This document shows, piece after piece, positions 31,836-41,801 of a stretch of 64,000 bases of DNA. Position 1 is the stretch's first letter, and every line of letters starts with the position of its first letter. The position numbers and the translations under genes are program-made. The stretch comes from Pycnopodia helianthoides (lineage: Eukaryota; Echinodermata; Asteroidea; Forcipulatida; Asteriidae), in assembly GCA_032158295.1 (NCBI GenBank), contig CM063252.1:9536744-9600743 (forward strand), given 5' to 3'. The notes beneath the pieces were generated by a model. The model searched no databases and was not told where the DNA came from. It saw only the letters and a program-made list of their open reading frames with translations.

Positions 31836-32867
31836 TCAACACCAAAAAATTCCCCGAACAGTCTTCTTCAAGCCCAGTCTGAACTTGGCATTTCCCCCGC
31901 TGTAGATGAAGGGATTGAGGCAGCTGCCGCAGTACACGAAGACATTGCTTATGGTTCCAACCCTCAGGGAGAACTCGTGGTTCTGGGCGAGGGACACCAA
32001 CTGTAGAATGACGTAGGGTATGGCCATGGTGAAGAAGACCAACACAACCACCAACGTAGTCTTCAGGACACCCATCTCTTCGCGGCTCATCACCTTGGTG
32101 AATCGGATAATTGAAGCGCCTCGATCGCTCGAGGACGAAACCGAAACCGACGACCGGTTCGAATTTTCGTTTGTCGAGGGTCCGCGGTATATAGTGTGTC
32201 GTGATTTATGTAGACGCTTCTTGTTCACACACACGTACTTCAGAATTTTCAGGTAACAAGCCAGGATGAATAAGTTCGGGATGAAACCGTAGCAAGTGAA
32301 ACAGGCAAATGTGTAGGAAGGACTATGCAGCCAGTCTATCGTGCACACCACTCTGGTAGGGGCCCAACTGTACTTCCCCCACCCAATCAAGGGACCAACA
32401 GCGCTCAGCCCAGACCATACCCAGGGGAAAAGCAAGAACAGCCAGTATAATCGTTTACGGGCCTGTCTTGACAGGGAAATGTTCTTGACGAAGATGTAAC
32501 GGTCTACCGCTATCACGCACAGAGTCATGTTCGATGAGAATATGCTGATCGCCTTGACGAAGCCAATCACGTTACAAGCCACCTCACCGAAAACCCAGCG
32601 CTCTCTGAGGAGGGTCACCGCACTGGTCGTCATCACGAAACTACCCAGGCCGATATCACCGATGGCTAGGTTGATCAGCAGCGCACTGGCCTGCATTTGG
32701 ATTCTCCGCAGGGTCATGCAGGCGAGCGAGTTGCCGACGACCGACACCGCCGCCATGATCGAGAATAACACGGCGAAGAACACCCTCTCCTCCCGCGTAA
32801 GGTTGGCTTCTCCATCACCCTCGGTAAACGTTACGTTGAAGTCGGTACTTGAAGATGGGGTAGCCAT
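31836..32867 (-). CDS. Opsin-like class A GPCR without the TM7 retinal lysine
   Basis: Intronless 343-residue seven-helix receptor; the plasma membrane is its expected location. N-glycosylation sites NVT and NLT lie in the N terminus. Landmarks: GN in TM1 (45-46), NLAIGD in TM2 (66-71), C98/C175 disulfide, DRY at 122-124, P284 in TM6, NPFIY at 318-322 and NAKFR in helix 8. C98 to R123 and G162 to C175 align with bovine rhodopsin without gaps, and loop 2 GWGKY..CTID is strongly opsin-like. Y312 sits where rhodopsin has K296, the toggle Trp of TM6 is Ala282, and A169 replaces E181. Lys105 occupies the TM3 position of rhodopsin Ala117 (3.32). It could be an opsin-derived chemoreceptor or, less likely, an unusual pigment. 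Start: the ATG at 32867 is in a good context. Confidence 0.88.
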   Translation of the reverse strand: MATPSSSTDFNVTFTEGDGEANLTREERVFFAVLFSIMAAVSVVGNSLACMTLRRIQMQASALLINLAIGDIGLGSFVMTTSAVTLLRERWVFGEVACNVIGFVKAISIFSSNMTLCVIAVDRYIFVKNISLSRQARKRLYWLFLLFPWVWSGLSAVGPLIGWGKYSWAPTRVVCTIDWLHSPSYTFACFTCYGFIPNLFILACYLKILKYVCVNKKRLHKSRHTIYRGPSTNENSNRSSVSVSSSSDRGASIIRFTKVMSREEMGVLKTTLVVVLVFFTMAIPYVILQLVSLAQNHEFSLRVGTISNVFVYCGSCLNPFIYSGGNAKFRLGLKKTVRGIFWC

Positions 32868-33184
32868 AGCTGGGGTTTTTTTTTCTCCAAGAAAAGAAAA
32901 TAGAGCTGAAGCGGCAATGCTCTCTGAAACAGTGCGGCAGACGCGCTCAAAAAGTCAAATTTAACTCAAGTTCCCACTGACATTAAAATGCACGCAAAAG
33001 GGGACCAGAAACAGTCACGTGACTCAACCCCCAGACAAGTCATTGGATAGTAAGGTTGAACATCATTCTCTTACGTAACTCAGTCATCGCTTCAGTACTT
33101 CAATGCAGCACTAGTCTTGATTGGCGACGTTGGCTTTGTTTAATGTACTCGCCGATATCGCAACAAGATGTAGGCCTATAGATA
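32868..33184. other. Upstream region of the opsin-like receptor
   Basis: No clear TATA box. An A/T homopolymer (32877-32884 region) lies just before the start codon. This presumably holds the 5' UTR and promoter. Confidence 0.35.
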
Positions 33185-33411
33185 ATAGACCCTTCCCATG
33201 AAATATGTAAATTACATTCACGCATGCGTACAGACGCCTCTGGTTGGCAAACGCCATAGAGTTGTGCACAAGGCAGACGCACAAACGCGTGTGCGTCACG
33301 CTACCATCAGTCCCATGCAAAAAGGCGCGATGTTCACTCATTTTGCCAACCAGTAGGGAGAGTGCGCACGCGCGATGTTCAATTTGCATATTTCATGGGA
33401 AGGGTCTATTG
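33185..33411. mobile_element. Foldback MITE, TAGACCCTTCCCATGAAATA ends
   Basis: TAGACCCTTCCCATGAAATA is mirrored by TATTTCATGGGAAGGGTCTA. Inner arms TTGGCAAACGCCATAGAG and TTTTGCCAACCAGTAGGG pair partly. Relatives at 52379-52585. Confidence 0.8.
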
Positions 33412-33794
33412 TTAGAGCTGACAAAAATATCATCGTGTTTCATGTGATCAGCCACCATAACATGAAATTTAAAAAATAAAATAAAAATGTTAACTCTTGG
33501 GCTTGATCTGTTGTGTGAGTTGCGAGAAGTTAGTTCAAAATTGTACACAAAGTTCATTTTGTATAACCATGGAGGTAGAAACTTCGATCCTTAATTTTGG
33601 TTGAACAAAAGCTGTTGCGTTTTTTGTTGGTTTTCAGATACAGATTTTTAGATTGTCACTTTATTTCAGAGGGACATATTTTATGGACTTCACAATCAGT
33701 AAGCTTTTAGTAATGGTGTTTGGTTTTCTTAACCTTCTTCTATTTCGAGAGGTTTCCTCGGTCAATGATGTCACGAGAGAAGTCCCCAGATCTT

Positions 33795-34315
33795 ATTACT
33801 ATACCTCATACATATTCATGACCGAGAGTTGTATTCTCACTGGTCCATTCAACATCACGTGCCAGACGCTATTATTGCTGTTTACCAAGCGCGCACGCGA
33901 GTATTCACGCACATGGTAAATGCGCATGACAAGTAGACAGCCCGGGCGACAGTCTACTTGTCATGCGCTTTACGATCGTGGAACTGTTCACCGGGTGTTG
34001 TCCGCATGCGCGAACATCGCTCTAGCGACATCCAACACATGACAAACTTATCCTGGATGCAATTTATCACTTCACAGTCGTCATTTTCCCCTTGGTCCTA
34101 ATATTGTACCGGTGACTGAATATGTATGAGGTATAGTAAAACAAAATATAACATGGTTTATTTCGGTTGATCAGTCGATAATAGCTCCGTCGGTATTGGA
34201 AGTTGACAAACTAGTTCCCTCGGACTAGTTTGTCAACTTCCAATACCTCGGGGAGCTAATATCGACTGTTTACCCTCAAACCATGTTATATTTGTATACT
34301 GTCCCTCATGCATGT
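33795..34315. mobile_element. Nested inverted repeats (foldback cluster)
   Basis: Outer pair ACTATACCTCATACATATTC (33799) and GAATATGTATGAGGTATAGT (34117). Inner hairpin GTAAATGCGCATGACAAGTA..TACTTGTCATGCGCTTTAC (33915-33974). A second hairpin at 34140-34300 has GGAAGTTGACAAACTAGT..ACTAGTTTGTCAACTTCC at its tip and ATAACATGGTTTA..AAACCATGTTAT at its base. Confidence 0.75.
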
Positions 34316-34399
34316 AGACATTTCATCTGCTGTCATAAACCCAGTGTCTGTATGATTCATTTGACACAAGTCATAAGTAGGATTTATGCTAATTAATAG

Positions 34400-35025
34400 T
34401 TACGAGATACAAGTCATCCGTGTCGAAACTTATCCGGATAGGGTCCGTGTTGGTTCGGTAAAATTTAAACACGGACACAAACTGCTTCGCTTTCACACTA
34501 GCTCTGCGCGAAATAAGCTTTTGGGTTACACGTGTAACTTTCAATCCGGACATTGTGCGACCGTTTCACACTGCAAGGTCTTACACGGATCGAAGCAGGA
34601 CGCGTCTCGTTGGCGTGAAGTGGTTGCGTAGTAGTGTGTACTGACGCACATAAACGCTTTACCGCGCGTCACGTCTACGCGGCTACTTTTTATGTACCGC
34701 TACTTTTTATGTACCGACGCCTTTTTGTACGCGGCTTTTCTTTACGCGCTGGACAACTGCAGCGTGCGGACGGCGACGCACACTCAACACGGATCGAAAA
34801 TTAACCCGGAGGTGTTCACACTACGGCTTTCGATCCGTGTTGGAATCTTCGACACGGATAGAGATTTATTAACCCACCTCCCGGGCAGGGTTGGTTTCGA
34901 CACGGATAATGCGCCATATCCGGATCGACACCATGTTGAAAAGTTGTAGTGTGAAAAGGTCAGTGCACATTATCCGGATCGTATCCGTGTCCAACACGGA
35001 GATTTTTTGTAGTGTGAAAAGGCCT
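34400..35025. mobile_element. CACGGAT-rich inverted element
   Basis: Repeated GATCCGTGTT / AACACGGATC words and TTTCACACTA / TAGTGTGAAAAGG ends on either side. Probably a foldback or hAT-like MITE; the family is not certain. Confidence 0.5.
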
Positions 35026-35030
35026 ATATT

Positions 35031-35296
35031 ATATAAGAACTAGAGGGCGCACTGGCAATACTGCGTGCACAAACGCGCCGGGAACGCAAGGAGACACAAG
35101 CGCCATTTTATAGAGGGCAAAATCGAGTACGAAGTATACGATGTGCGTATGGAAAATGCACGCATCACGCGCTCGGTGTTCATGTTGTTGTTTTCTCGTA
35201 CAGCAAAGTAATGGTAGTGGTACTTAAAACATGGCCGCACCACCCGCGCGACGAGTCACGTAACTTGGCTAGTGCGCCCTCTAGTTCTTATATATA
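35031..35296. mobile_element. MITE with AAGAACTAGAGGGCGCACT ends
   Basis: TATATAAGAACTAGAGGGCG then CACTGGC is mirrored by GCTAGTGCGCCC then TCTAGTTCTTATATA. About 265 bp. Confidence 0.8.
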
Positions 35297-35310
35297 ACTC
35301 TATGGTATCT

Positions 35311-35552
35311 GGGCCCAATTTCATAGAGCTGCTAAGCACAAAAATTTGCTTAGCATGAAATTTCTTCATTGATAAAAACAGGATTACAAACCAAATTTCC
35401 ACGTGAATTTCAGGATAAGCAAACAACAGCTGAATACCAGTAACAAGCAATATTCAACACATGGACATTTGGTTGGTAACCCTGTTTTTATCAAGGAAGA
35501 AATTTCATGCTAAGCAAATTTTTGTGCTTAGCAGCTCTATGAAATTGGGTCC
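35311..35552. mobile_element. Family E palindromic element, copy 2
   Basis: GGGCCCAATTTCATAGAGCT to AGCTCTATGAAATTGGGTCC, 242 bp, colinear with 22466-22706. Confidence 0.85.
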
Positions 35553-36625
35553 AGCAGCCAATTTCACGAAAGTAGTGCGTAACTTGCGCTATGTCGTAAA
35601 GTTACGCCACGTAAATGATGCGCAGCTGCGCCACTTCCTTAAGTTGCATTTCACGAAACTTGTCTTAGCTGCGCAACTTTTTAATAACTAAAATAAATAA
35701 CAAACACTGCGGACGAGGCTAACACCAACCTTTTCAACGACTGTTGCCTGAATCCGATGGAAAAAAATGCAACGGAGCGGCCATTTTAAATCACGATCTC
35801 TTTTAGTATCACGGCAACAGTGAAGTGTCGGAATAAGATGGCTTAACTTGGACCATTAACTACGTTTATTTGACACGTAAGTTCGTTGGAATTTTAAGAA
35901 ATTACTATTTAAAGAGTTCAATGTTTTTTACGTTATTTTTAACATACTTTTTAAACTTACAAACACTGTTTGGGTACGTTCGTGTGACACTTTTTTGTGC
36001 CTGCGTTCGTGTGATGATACGGGACATTTTGTTGATACACACGACCCATACACACAGACATTACCACGCAGTGAAGACCGGCTCATCGAACTGTTATTCC
36101 CATTAATAAATGCCTTATAACGAAAAAACTGTAAAACTCGTCAGAATTTGTGATTTTTCTTTCGCCGTTATTTTTTTTTAGAAATGTTCTATTCATGTTC
36201 AAGGGCCAATCCTTTGGCTGTTCAACTTTCGAGTGGAACCTAATCTCTTACACATAATGAATTGTTTATACATATTTTCAAGAACCAGACTATGACTTTG
36301 CATTATGTTGGTATTATGCGCGTACCAGGTGCCTCAAATGGATACATTGTCTGCGCGTTCACAACTACGCGTGGTATGTGCTGCACGCGGCACCATTTGT
36401 CCTCAAAATGAAAATAACAAACAATAAGACCTTATGCACATGACGTCATTTGAGTAGGGCGCCCTCGTCTAGAGGTCAAAAGAAGATTGCTCATTGGCTC
36501 ATTCTCTGCGCCGCGCGTACAAAATGTGCTTTTTCCATTGTTTCGTTATTGTTTTACCTCTAAGATGGCGGCGTGATGACGTCAATGCATAAGGTCTATA
36601 CTCACAAAGAAATGAGTTGATCTGG
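35553..36625. other. Intergenic, dispersed repeats only
   Basis: 35560-35680 has inverted GCGTAACTTGCGC / GCGCAACTTTTT words with AATTTCACGAAA. 36455-36600 resembles 28985-29100 and 29700-29760 (TTGTTTTACCTCTAAGATGGC). No gene evidence. Confidence 0.4.
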
Positions 36626-36698
36626 ACCCAATTTCATAGAGCTGCTAAGCACAAAAATTTGCTTAGCATGAAATTTCTTCCTTGATAAAAACAGGGTT
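36626..36698. mobile_element. Family E element, truncated copy 3
   Basis: GGACCCAATTTCATAGAGCT..TTCCTTGATAAAAACAGGGT, then cut by the long inverted repeat. Confidence 0.8.
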
Positions 36699-37554
36699 AC
36701 CCGGGACGAAATCCCCTGTGACACCTGAAGGGAAACAAATTAAGAACAAAAACCCGCTGTCTACCAGTCATTTTTCTACCCTGTACATCTTCTCTGGATT
36801 TGTTGAGAGTCCTTCACCTTGTTCAGCGCATCAATCAGCGATCCTAATGATCAAACAGAAAAAAACAAAAGGCACTAAGCGACGACGTTGCAAAGTAGTT
36901 ATTTTCGAGGGGAAACTCTCTTTTCAAACAAAACTTCCGGTTCATTAGTTGAATTGATTGACAAGCCAGACTAATCACGCTTTCAATTAAAGCATACGTC
37001 AAGCATTAGTCAACATTAAAGGCACAGTTCACGTTTGGTAATTGGAGCCTACTGATTGGGTAAGGGAATAACAGTGCAATGAGCCGGTGTCTTTACTGCG
37101 TGGTAATGACCGGGTTGGTGGCTGGGCACTGTTAATGGACCATAAACAGCGGCCAGCCACCAGTGAAGACCGGCTCATCGCACTGTTATTCCCTAACCCA
37201 ATCAGTAGGCTCCAATTACCAAACGTGTACTGTGCCTTTAATGTTAACTAATGCTTAACGTATGCTTTAATTGAAAGGGTGATTAGTCTGGCTCGTCAAT
37301 CACTTCAACTAATGAACCGGAAGTTTTGTTTGAAAAGAGAGTTTCCCCTCAAAAATAATTACTTTTCAACGTCGTCGCTTGCCCTTTTTTTTTATCATTA
37401 GGATCGCTGATTGATGCGCTGAACAAGGTGAAGGACTCAATATAAAAAAGCCAGAGAAGATGTCCAGAGTAGAAAAATGACTCGTAGACAGCGGGTTTTT
37501 GTTCTTGTTTTGTTTCCCTTCAGGTGTCACAGGGGATTTCGTCCTGGGTATGTG
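36699..37554. mobile_element. Very long inverted repeat (about 400-bp arms) with a nested TTAA palindrome
   Basis: The left arm begins ACCCGGGACGAAATCCCCTG and the right arm ends CAGGGGATTTCGTCCTGGGT. Pairing continues through AGCGACGACGTTG / CAACGTCGTCGCT and AACTTCCGGTTCATTAG / CTAATGAACCGGAAGTT to the centre near 37135. By eye the arms look about 90% alike. A smaller palindrome with TTAAAGGCACAGTTCACGTT and ACGTGTACTGTGCCTTTAA ends (37016-37241) forms its apex. Confidence 0.9.
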
Positions 37555-37875
37555 TGTCCCACAAATTAAACTGGGGCTGGAAGGAAGTTGAGTCAAAAGA
37601 GGGCGCTATCAGATGAAATTTGTGCGCAGTTCGCCGTATGGTGGGACAGAATCTCCTGCCACGCCGGCGAGTTTTAACATTATTGTCTACAATTAATTAT
37701 AACCGGCAGTGGGCACAGCTCTGCATTAATTTGAATCTTTGGGAAGTGGGTATAGCCATTTTCAGGCTGCTCCATAGGCTACTGTAAACTCAATCGGTTC
37801 GGTGAACCAAAGAAAGAGAATTTCAAATAGACGGATTTTGTTCTTTACGACCGGAGCGTCGGTGTTGTTTTGAAG

Positions 37876-38997
37876 ATGGTGGATTTTAATATCACCGATG
37901 AATGTCACGGTTGTCTGAAAATGAGTGTAGTCTCTACAGGAGATGTGTCAGATACAGGAGACACTGGATCCAGCCTGGCTCACAGTCCACTTTGGACTGG
38001 GTTACGGACTTGTTTCATCGTAGTCAACGTCCTCCTCGTGATCGTCGGTAACAGCTTGAGCATCGTCGCTCTCCGGTCCATCAGCTCACCCAGGTTTCCT
38101 CCGAGCACCAAGACGTTTCTCTACTTCGTCATTCTGTCCGACTTATCCGTCGGTTGGGTCTGCGTGTTTTTCATCCCTCCCGCCATTTTGAACCGGTGGC
38201 CCTACGGACATTTTCTCTGTCAGTGCAGCGACTTCGTGTTGACGTGGATTTGTGCGTGTTGTGTCCACGCGGCCGTGTTGATCACCTTTGATCGGCTGAT
38301 AGCCGTCACCCGTCCGCTACGTCATCCCAATTTTATCTCCAAGAAATGTGCCATGATAACCATAGCTGTTGCGCTGGCCACATGTTTGAGCGTTACCACC
38401 GCCATGCATGGAATCGGTAACTCGGTGGTGTACAGCAACAATGCCGTCATGTGCGTCGCAGAATGGTCGCAGGGTACCAGAGAGAACCTGGACCGATTGA
38501 TCATCCTGGGTTGTGTCACCGTCTTTGTACCCGTTCCGTTCCTGATCGGAGCATACACGAGGCTGTACTTCGTCGCCCGAGATCACACGAGGCGTCGGGC
38601 CCGGTTACGTGGCTCGCACCGCCCAAACGCCGTCGTGCATCATCAGCAGGCGAATCGCCGCGCGTTGAAGATGTGCGCTCTCATCACGGGCACGTTTTGC
38701 ATCGCGTGGACGCCCTACGTCGTCATATCGGCCTGCAACTGGATTACGAGGACCGAGGCACCGCCCTGGCTTGAATTTGGCTATAACTGGTTGTTTGTTT
38801 GCAACAGCTGGTGTGACGTCATTATATATTTTGTTATGAATCGGGAGTTCAGGAGGACCCTGGGGAAAGTTATATGGTGGCAAAAAACGGAAAGCGTGAC
38901 GTCATCACTGAGCAACAAACGACGCACACTTGGCGCCGGGGACCGACCCTCAGTGGTTAATAGAGCCTTTGGTGCACGTATTGGCCCAATTCACTGA
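37876..38997 (+). CDS. Orphan class A GPCR
   Basis: Intronless 373-residue seven-helix receptor. An upstream in-frame TTG at 37870 was set aside in favour of the ATG at 37876. Landmarks: NIT glycosylation site (5-7), GN in TM1 (58-59), LSDL in TM2 (87-90), C115/C193 disulfide, DRL in place of DRY (139-141), a basic third loop (RRRARLRGSHR), FCIAWTPY in TM6 (274-281), and DVIIY in place of NPxxY (314-318). The aminergic Asp at 3.32 is absent (Leu122), so a monoamine ligand is unlikely. The DRL and D.xxY changes are of the kind found in lineage-expanded invertebrate receptors. Ligand unknown. The start lies about 320 bp downstream of the long inverted repeat. Confidence 0.85.
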   Translation: MVDFNITDECHGCLKMSVVSTGDVSDTGDTGSSLAHSPLWTGLRTCFIVVNVLLVIVGNSLSIVALRSISSPRFPPSTKTFLYFVILSDLSVGWVCVFFIPPAILNRWPYGHFLCQCSDFVLTWICACCVHAAVLITFDRLIAVTRPLRHPNFISKKCAMITIAVALATCLSVTTAMHGIGNSVVYSNNAVMCVAEWSQGTRENLDRLIILGCVTVFVPVPFLIGAYTRLYFVARDHTRRRARLRGSHRPNAVVHHQQANRRALKMCALITGTFCIAWTPYVVISACNWITRTEAPPWLEFGYNWLFVCNSWCDVIIYFVMNREFRRTLGKVIWWQKTESVTSSLSNKRRTLGAGDRPSVVNRAFGARIGPIH

Positions 38998-39251
38998 GCG
39001 TCATCATCACAATCAGCATGGTTGCGCCATTTTGGGAGACAATGTCCCCCTGTTTGTTGGGCGAAAAATCAGACAACACGGCGTTTACACGCTTACCTTG
39101 AGCGTGGCACAGTCACCGCTAAGTGACGTGTGTGCAAAGGGTCAATAGCTGTAATTACGTTGGTCTAATCTAAACATTGTTAATGAACAATTTATACAAA
39201 ATGTTGTGGAGTTATGCTTTGGCATTATTATTCCCAAATCACAAGCTGTCC
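38998..39251. other. 3' flank of the orphan GPCR
   Basis: Probable 3' UTR; no clear polyadenylation signal identified. Confidence 0.3.
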
Positions 39252-39645
39252 TAAAGGCAGGATATGCTTGTGGCAATTGTCAAAGACTATCCTCGTTTGG
39301 TGTATCCCAACATAATATGCATAAAATAACAAACCCTGTGAGTTGTTGTCTCAAATGGTCATCGAAGTTGCAAGAAAAAAAATGAGTGAAAAACACCCTT
39401 TTTGCATAAAATTGTGTGCTTTCAAATGCCTGAGAAAGGCTTCATGCCTGAAGCCTTTCTCAGATTCAAACATTTGAGTGAGAAATTACCCCCCCCCCTC
39501 TCTCTCAAAAACTACATTACTTCAGAGGGAGTTGTTTCTCACAATGTTTTTTGCTATCAGCTGCTCTCAGGCGCTCCTCACCGAGTAAGTTTTTATAGTC
39601 GTGTATTTCTTGCGTAATTACCAAAGGTATATCCACTGCCTTTAA
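39252..39645 (+). mobile_element. Family C TTAA element, eroded 5' end
   Basis: GTCAAAGACTATCCTCGTTT, GTGTATCCCAACATAATATG, ATAACAAACCCTGTGAG; 3' end GTAATTACCAAAGGTATATCC then ACTGCCTTTAA. The palindrome AAGGCTTCATGCC..TGAAGCCTTTCTC lies in the middle. Confidence 0.7.
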
Positions 39646-39937
39646 ACCAATTCTCGCCTCTATAAATTATCATAAAAAATTAAGAAAATATGTAGGCCCC
39701 ACAGCTACTTTTTTTCAAGACCCAAATCCTAATTTTGCGAGCTGCTGTGACGATTGAGTGGAGGAAACAAAAACTGCACAGTATAACAAAAAGCAAATCA
39801 ATGCCAAGGAAAAAGCAACGCTGTATACATGTTTTGATTCTGTTTTGTACGCACCGTAAACGGGAATCACTTATATAGAAGAGTACTCCGTACCCAATAA
39901 CTGGCTTTTAGTGGTGAGAGTACTTGTTACTTATTAA

Positions 39938-40302
39938 TAAAATACCGTTTACGCATTGTAGATTTTTCAAGAGGTACCCGTAAATGTTTAGGTAACTGTT
40001 TACCATTCTCAGTCAGGTAAAACATTGTTAAAATACCGTTTACGCATTGTAGATTTTTCAAGAGGTACCTGTAAATGTTTAGGTAACTGTTTACCATTCT
40101 CAGTCAGGTAAAACATTGTTAAAATACCGTTTACGCATTGTAGATTGTTCAAGCGGGACCCATAAATGTTACGGTAACTGTTTACCATTCTCAGTCAGGT
40201 AAAACATTGTTAAAATACCGTTTACGCATTGTAGAGTTTTCAAGAGGTACCCGTAAATGTTTAGGTAACTGTTTACCATTCTCAGTTAGGTAAAACATTG
40301 TT
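39938..40302. repeat. 91-bp tandem repeat, 4 copies
   Basis: AATACCGTTTACGCATTG recurs at 39941, 40032, 40123 and 40214. Each unit also contains GTAAATGTTTAGGTAACTG and CAGTCAGGTAAAACATTG. The third unit is the most diverged. Confidence 0.92.
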
Positions 40303-40327
40303 AAACACCTGGGAAGGGTTTTCTACA

Positions 40328-40500
40328 GTTAAAGGGGCACTGTCCTCGTGACCACAGAGAGCCTGCGGCCAGACATTAAATTCTGAACTCGCGATAATAA
40401 TGATGGCGCCCTTTAAAGCTTTTAATTGTTATGTGACGGTCAACGCGTGCGCGTGTAGTAACTGGGTGTGATAGTTCATGTTTCCTTGTCCAGCCACAAG
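40328..40500. mobile_element. GGGGCACTGTCCTCGTGACC element
   Basis: Starts TTAAAGGGGCACTGTCCTCG and contains AGTAACTGGGTGTGATAG. Related to 16256-16440 and 45429-45580. Confidence 0.5.
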
Positions 40501-41385
40501 CAGACTATGATAACGACAACAATATCTTGACATTTATTTAACATTAGGAAAAAGAGGAAAATCTGACAAGCGATCATATTCATGAAAATCATCAAATCGT
40601 CGTGTGATTCTTTATCCTTCAATATTATTAGAAATTTATAACTGTTGTTGGTTTTGCGAGTAACCATGCTGTTGAATATTCATACATTGACCCAGCCAAT
40701 CGTCTGTTTCTGTGAAAGGCATTAATAAATATTCATCTTGAAGCAGCCATTTTCTATAACCTGCGCATTTGGTATGAGACTGACTAATGAATATTAATAT
40801 TGACTCAGCCAATCGTCTCACCTTCGAGTTAAAGGCAGCGATGTGAATATTCATAATACCCCGACTTGTTTGGTCCAATCAACGAGCAAGTGCCACTGCA
40901 AGGTAAATGCGGTCAGTTCATTTGGAAAATTGTGCACGTGTCCTGTATAAGTTTATTCGTAAGACGGGCATCTTGGCGGGTCTTCGAAAAAATTAACCAC
41001 AATAAGCTTGCGTTGGTAATTGGCGCGAAACTCACCTTATAAAACATACGTCCCTCTACTTGTCGCACAAATTGTAGTCTTCGTTCAAGGCGTTAGTTCG
41101 TCATATTATGGATGCATATGGATGCGTACGGGTTCGAGTACCTAGCCCTTGACAATCGCAAGGCTGTGCACGTCGTCGATACTTGTCGAAATGCTTTTGT
41201 CCGGACCTCTGAAGTGAATGATTGAAGAATCTTCAGTGTTTTTGTTTGTCACCTCAGGCATCTCGAGAGTATCGTAATTCTCATTTATATTGACCGGAGC
41301 CGTGGGTAGTCTGCAAAAACCCCTACCAACAACAACATATGGTATGTGATAAGTGGCACATTCCCGTCTGAATTTGTAAATATCG
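40501..41385. other. Upstream region of the SLC5 gene
   Basis: 40660-40860 has direct repeats of the GACCCAGCCAATCGTCTG / GACTCAGCCAATCGTCTC type with AATATTCAT words. TTATAAAACAT near 41038 is TATA-like but lies about 670 bp before the start codon, so a link to the gene is only a guess. Confidence 0.35.
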
Positions 41386-41401
41386 CTCGAGGACAGCGCA
41401 C

Positions 41402-41478
41402 AACGACCGTCATATCCGCTCTCGAAATGACCGTCATGTCTGCTCTCGAAATGACCGTCATGTCCGCTCTTAAAATGC
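41402..41478. repeat. 27-bp tandem repeat, 3 copies
   Basis: GACCGTCATATCCGCTCTCG then AAAT repeats three times (minus-strand RADMTVIS). No larger frame is recognised, so this is a local repeat. Confidence 0.75.
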
Positions 41479-41708
41479 TCTGATCGGGAAATGTTTTAGA
41501 TTCACATGATTCTTCCGAACCTGTCATATGTTAAACAAATTTAAATACATTTTTACTGCATACCCAATACTGTCTAAAATTTGCGTCGAAGATTTTGTTG
41601 TCGTCACGTCACCAACAAACTCAATTGTTTTGCCTCGTCTAAAAAAAAAAAACCTTACCGACGTCGGATTTTTTCTGTGTCTAATTGAGAAGAATCTTGA
41701 TCGTCGCC

Positions 41709-41801
41709 ATGGTGACAGCAAGCTCCAATGGAGGGATTTACGTCATCGATTTCGTCATCATCTGCTTGTATTTTTTCTTCGTCTCACTGGTGGGCTTGTG
41801 G
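41709..41801 (+). CDS. SLC5 exon 1
   Basis: ATG in strong context (GCCATGG), 31 codons ending LVGLW, donor GTGAGT, phase 0. Confidence 0.85.

Noticed and set aside
32527..32964. 145-codon plus-strand frame
   Set aside because: Antisense shadow of the opsin-like receptor.
39938..40302. CRISPR-like array
   Set aside because: The units are contiguous 91-bp tandem copies with no unique spacers, and the host is eukaryotic.
41285..41527. 80-codon minus-strand frame with RADMTVIS repeats as a small protein
   Set aside because: Only a three-unit 27-bp repeat; no support outside it.
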